A DNA stretch of 18,607 nt, taken from Tangfeifania sp. GTDB taxonomy: Bacteria > Bacteroidota > Bacteroidia > Bacteroidales > Prolixibacteraceae. Position numbers and translations under genes: made by a program. This document shows positions 15,634 to 18,607 of this stretch, piece by piece. The notes beneath the pieces were generated by a model. It saw nothing but the letters and a program-made list of their open reading frames with translations, was not told the DNA's origin and did no database searches. The DNA lies in NCBI GenBank assembly GCA_018400515.1, contig JAGYMR010000033.1, positions 1 to 18,607 on the forward strand, given 5' to 3'. Every line of letters starts with the position of its first letter. Positions within the stretch are counted from its first letter, which is position 1.

Positions 15634-17052
15634 TTATGACCGGTTTTTACGGCGGATGTCATTCACCCACGTATTCAGCTGTTTGTTTTTGCGGGCGCGG
15701 GGATGGACCTCAAAAAGGTAACTGACCCGGTCCGGATCCTGCTCCATGGCAGCCTCCAGCATGTTGAAAGCCTCCCTTTCCTGCCTGTTCTTCAATAACA
15801 GGGAGACCATCCGGTATTTTAACACCACATCCTGATTTTTATTGATGGCCAGCCTCAGGATCCGCAGGGCGTCGCTCCTTTGACCAAATTTTAACAACAC
15901 ATCCACCCAGGTCAGCCATATCTCGGCATTCCCCGGTTCCAGCCTGGCAGCCCTTTTCAGGGCATCCAGAGCCTCATCCCGGCGGTTATAATCATTATTG
16001 ACCCTCGCCAGCGTAAGCCAGTATTCGGGATTGGTATCATCCACTTTGAGGGCTTTCTCAATAAACACAATGCTCTGCCGCCACTTTTTTTCCACCCACA
16101 TGATCAGAGCGGCACCAAACCAGGCGGAATCATTTTCAGGATTCAGCTGAATGGCTTTATTATAGTAATGTTCCGACTGTGTATAATCCTCCAGGTTGAG
16201 GTAACATTCGCCAATGTATGCCCAGCCATCGTCGTTATCGGGGTCCTTCTCCAGGTATTCGGTGTATTTCTCAATGGCCCTATGGTATTTCCCTGCGTTG
16301 GCATAAGCATTTCCCATGTTAAACAGCGACTGGGCGAAATCTTCATTCAGCGCAAGGGCAAACTCGTAGGCTTCAATGGCCATCCCGTAATCCCCCGCCT
16401 TGTTGTAAGAGATACCCAGATTGAACCAGGTGGAGTAGTTAAACGGATCGATGTCGATGTACCGGTTATAATAATGGATGCTTTTCTTATAATCACCGGT
16501 CTGGTCACTGAAAAAACCCAATTCATACAGGGCCATCTCATTTTTCGGATTCTTTTTCAGGGCACGTTCAAAGTAGGAAAGCGCCGCTTTAATTTCGCCC
16601 ACCTGCACATAAGCGGCTCCAATGTGGTAAAGGACATCATCCTTCTCCCCGTCAGCACTTTTCAGGGCCTGCTGAAAGGAATGCTGCGCCTTCGCGTCTT
16701 CCCCCATAATCAGCCATGCCGATCCCTTCATTAAATGGACGTCGGGATTGGTTGCTTCAACACGCTCTGCCAGTTCAAGATACTGAAGGGCATTTTCATA
16801 CTTGCCCTTGCTAAGCAACACCTGGGCGTATTTCAACTGAAGGGGAACGGCTCCCGGATGGATCTGAATGCCCTGCTCTGCCGCTATTTCAGAAGCATTG
16901 ATGTCTCCCTCATCGAGCAGGGATTCAACAATCCCCTCGAACTCAACGACATCGAAATAGTTTTTCTGCCCTGAAATCAACGATCGTTTAAACCGGCTCA
17001 GGGCTTCGCTGAGGTTTTCCTCACTCAAAAAATTTCTTTCTTCCTCGTTCAT
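15634..17052 (-). CDS. Tetratricopeptide repeat protein (eleven TPRs)
   Basis: The 472-residue protein has no signal peptide or membrane segment and should be cytoplasmic. After an acidic, helical N-terminal part (1-68), eleven consecutive 34-residue TPR units run from about 69 to 442. The pattern is clear in units such as YELGFFSDQTGDYKKSIHYY and FNMGNAYANAGKYHRAIEKY (W/L-G/Y-A-F-A-P positions). A basic tail (RARKNKQLNTWVNDIRRKNR) closes it. TPR stacks bind peptide partners. The partner is not evident. Proteins of this length and layout are common in Bacteroidota and mostly annotated only as TPR proteins. The start is the ATG at 17052 rather than the TTG one codon upstream, because a GGAGG Shine-Dalgarno sits four bases before the ATG. 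It lies 62 bases downstream of the DUF4301 gene on the same strand but has its own promoter-like element. Confidence 0.92.
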   Translation of the reverse strand: MNEEERNFLSEENLSEALSRFKRSLISGQKNYFDVVEFEGIVESLLDEGDINASEIAAEQGIQIHPGAVPLQLKYAQVLLSKGKYENALQYLELAERVEATNPDVHLMKGSAWLIMGEDAKAQHSFQQALKSADGEKDDVLYHIGAAYVQVGEIKAALSYFERALKKNPKNEMALYELGFFSDQTGDYKKSIHYYNRYIDIDPFNYSTWFNLGISYNKAGDYGMAIEAYEFALALNEDFAQSLFNMGNAYANAGKYHRAIEKYTEYLEKDPDNDDGWAYIGECYLNLEDYTQSEHYYNKAIQLNPENDSAWFGAALIMWVEKKWRQSIVFIEKALKVDDTNPEYWLTLARVNNDYNRRDEALDALKRAARLEPGNAEIWLTWVDVLLKFGQRSDALRILRLAINKNQDVVLKYRMVSLLLKNRQEREAFNMLEAAMEQDPDRVSYLFEVHPRARKNKQLNTWVNDIRRKNRS

Positions 17053-17056
17053 CAAT

Positions 17057-17061
17057 CCTCC
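17057..17061 (-). promoter_or_regulatory. Consensus Shine-Dalgarno of the TPR gene
   Basis: On the minus strand this reads GGAGG, four bases before the ATG at 17052. It decides between this start and the TTG at 17055, which would leave only one base of spacing. Strong Shine-Dalgarno sites are uncommon in Bacteroidota, whose leaders are usually A-rich instead. Confidence 0.6.
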
Positions 17062-17074
17062 GAAAAATTCAGGA

Positions 17075-17105
17075 CAAAATTAATAATTCACCCCGGATAA
17101 TGAAA
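17075..17105 (-). promoter_or_regulatory. Candidate promoter for the TPR gene
   Basis: On the minus strand TTTC (17102-17105) is followed after 19 bases by TAATTTTG (17075-17082), a full match to TAnnTTTG at the expected spacing. The -33 element differs from TTTG at one base. It fits in the 62-base gap after the DUF4301 stop, so the TPR gene can be expressed on its own. Confidence 0.5.
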
Positions 17106-17114
17106 AGTCCCGGC

Positions 17115-18607
17115 TCAATGGTGTTGTTCTCTTAACAAATCATTGACGGTTTTTACCGGGTTAAAAGTCTCGACCGGAACCTCCATGAACAGGGTATTCC
17201 AGTTGCTCATCGCTCCGTTCCACAGGCCGGGCAGCTCCTGAGCTTTCAATTCCTTTCCGTCTTTTGACTTTTGGGAAATAAAGCCGGTAGCCGGATCAGT
17301 AAAACGGGTCAGGTCATATTTTTCCCCCTTATAGTTTTTTATTCCACATACCAGATCGACCGGGTTAAAATGGGTGGCATGCCTTACAATTTCCTGTTGC
17401 TGCCGGTTATCGGGATCAATTTGCGAACTTTCCACTACCTGCAGGGAAACCGAGCCATCCGGGTTTTTTGCCAGGAAGGGGCCTCCGCCGGGTTCTCCTT
17501 CATTTTTTACCATCCCGCAAATGCGGAACGGCCGGTTCATCTTCTCTTTCAGGTAGTGATACAAATTTTCTTTTTCGGTATAATAAAGATCCTCCGGTGG
17601 GGTAATATTCATGGTGTCACTGAGAAACCGGGTGGCCTCCGCCAGAAAGGAACTATCCAGTGCCACGGGGTGTTTTTCATTCAGCTCTTTCTGATAATAA
17701 AACAGTTTCTCCTGGTATTTCAGCAACATCCCGGCCAGCGCTTTTTTATAATCGAAAGTGATCTTTTTCAGCCGGTCAGGAACCACATTGTCAATATTTT
17801 TAATAAAAACAATATCCGCATCCAGGTCGTTCAGGTTTTCAATGAGGGCTCCGTGCCCCCCGGGCCTGAAAAGGATGCTGCCGTCCGGTTCCCTGAAAGG
17901 TTCATTGTTCAGATCAACGGCAATGGTATCGGTGGAGGGTTTTTGCCGGCTGAACGACACTTCAAAAGTGACACCGAGTTTTTGCTCATATCTGTCCCTT
18001 ACCTCCTGAAACAGGTTTTCAAAGCGGGCTTCATGTTCAGGAGATACGGTAAAATGCAGCCGCGCCACCTGTTGATTGTCCTTTGCATACGTCGCTCCCT
18101 CCACCAGATGTTCTTCAAACGGCGTGCGCTCCCCGCCGGGATATTTATGAAATTTCAGGAGCCCCTTGGGCAGGGTGCCGTATCCCAACCCTTTATCTTC
18201 CAGGAGAAAGGAAATCCAGTTGAGGCAGTTCTGCTCTACGTCGTTTTTCCGGATAATGGCTTCCAGGTCGGGATAAAAAGCAAATTTTTCCCTGTTGGCA
18301 AGAAATTTCCGGGCGCCGGCATTCCGGGCAAGTACTTCATCCGGATCGTCTGCCTTCCGGCACTCTTCCAAAACCCCGAACAGCCCCTTAAACATCCTGC
18401 TGGCAGCCCCCGAAGCGGGAACAAACTTCAGGGGCCTGACCCCCGCAGCTACCTTTTCCAGGTAATACTCCCCGCTCCGTTTTACCTCCTCCTCACCGGG
18501 CTGAATTATTCCTTTGCCGGCAGTCGCCGCGGCTTCCACTTCAAGATAGGGAAATCCCTCCTTAAAATGTGCAATCTGGTCAAGGACCGTTTCCGGGTTG
18601 CTCCCTC
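17115..18607 (-). CDS. DUF4301 family protein, N-terminus beyond the window edge
   Basis: The frame stays open to the right edge. Upstream of the GTG at 18539, 22 further codons encode residues (NPETVLDQIAHFKEGFPYLE) that fit this family, so the gene starts outside the window. About 496 residues are visible. DUF4301 (Pfam PF14134) proteins run to roughly 510 residues, so only a few residues are missing. Family hallmarks are KFVPASGAASRMFKGL (coded near 18380-18428) and RPGGHGALIENLNDLDADIV (near 17810-17866). No function is established. The first motif resembles the nucleotide-binding signature of sugar nucleotidyltransferases, and the second resembles the base-recognition loop of UDP-sugar pyrophosphorylases, so a GT-A-like nucleotidyltransferase fold is my inference. 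There is no signal peptide in the visible part, so it is probably cytoplasmic. It lies upstream of the TPR gene on the same strand. Confidence 0.85.
   Translation of the reverse strand, partial: GSNPETVLDQIAHFKEGFPYLEVEAAATAGKGIIQPGEEEVKRSGEYYLEKVAAGVRPLKFVPASGAASRMFKGLFGVLEECRKADDPDEVLARNAGARKFLANREKFAFYPDLEAIIRKNDVEQNCLNWISFLLEDKGLGYGTLPKGLLKFHKYPGGERTPFEEHLVEGATYAKDNQQVARLHFTVSPEHEARFENLFQEVRDRYEQKLGVTFEVSFSRQKPSTDTIAVDLNNEPFREPDGSILFRPGGHGALIENLNDLDADIVFIKNIDNVVPDRLKKITFDYKKALAGMLLKYQEKLFYYQKELNEKHPVALDSSFLAEATRFLSDTMNITPPEDLYYTEKENLYHYLKEKMNRPFRICGMVKNEGEPGGGPFLAKNPDGSVSLQVVESSQIDPDNRQQQEIVRHATHFNPVDLVCGIKNYKGEKYDLTRFTDPATGFISQKSKDGKELKAQELPGLWNGAMSNWNTLFMEVPVETFNPVKTVNDLLREQHH

Noticed and set aside
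1..18607. Possible defence system, CRISPR array, mobile element or secondary-metabolite cluster
   Set aside because: No repeat-spacer pattern, transposase, integrase, nuclease, toxin-antitoxin or synthase motif was found on either strand.

Overview
The window looks like a chromosomal segment of a Bacteroidota bacterium, probably Bacteroidales-like. Several lines support this. Spacers upstream of at least five genes carry the Bacteroidota -7 element TAnnTTTG. Exported proteins have short signal peptides ending in Ala/Gly-Gln (SAQ, KGQ, RAQ). One protein matches DUF4301, a family I know mainly from Bacteroidota. Coding regions are moderately GC-rich and the spacers AT-rich. I see no tRNA, rRNA, CRISPR array, insertion sequence, phage gene or attachment site.

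Layout. The left edge (23-535, minus) holds a short exported protein that looks cut short. After a 407-base gene-free stretch comes an exported serine hydrolase joined to an Asp-box beta-propeller-like domain (943-3150, plus), convergent with a complete class I iron-sulfur fumarase (3242-4846, minus). Divergent from the fumarase is a secreted esterase-D-like alpha/beta hydrolase (5139-6662, plus). Three minus-strand genes follow: a GlsB/YeaQ-type small membrane protein (6715-6963), an MFS transporter (7205-8524) and an exported ThuA-like protein (8793-9518). The centre is a 1422-residue membrane-anchored AsmA/DUF748-like protein (9813-14081, plus), then a lipoprotein alpha/beta hydrolase (14224-15462, plus). 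The right end has two minus-strand genes: a protein of eleven TPRs (15634-17052) and a DUF4301 protein (17115 to the right edge) whose reading frame stays open past the edge.

How the genes work together. Most genes appear to be single transcription units with their own promoter-like elements, so this is not one operon. There is an envelope and degradation theme: three exported hydrolases, an exported ThuA protein beside an MFS permease, and a large envelope-spanning groove protein. The fumarase is a central-metabolism housekeeping enzyme. I found no compact, multi-gene unknown system. The most interesting items are the roughly 176-residue, seven-fold repeat inside the AsmA-like protein, the hydrolase-propeller fusion, and the nucleotidyltransferase-like motifs of the DUF4301 protein.
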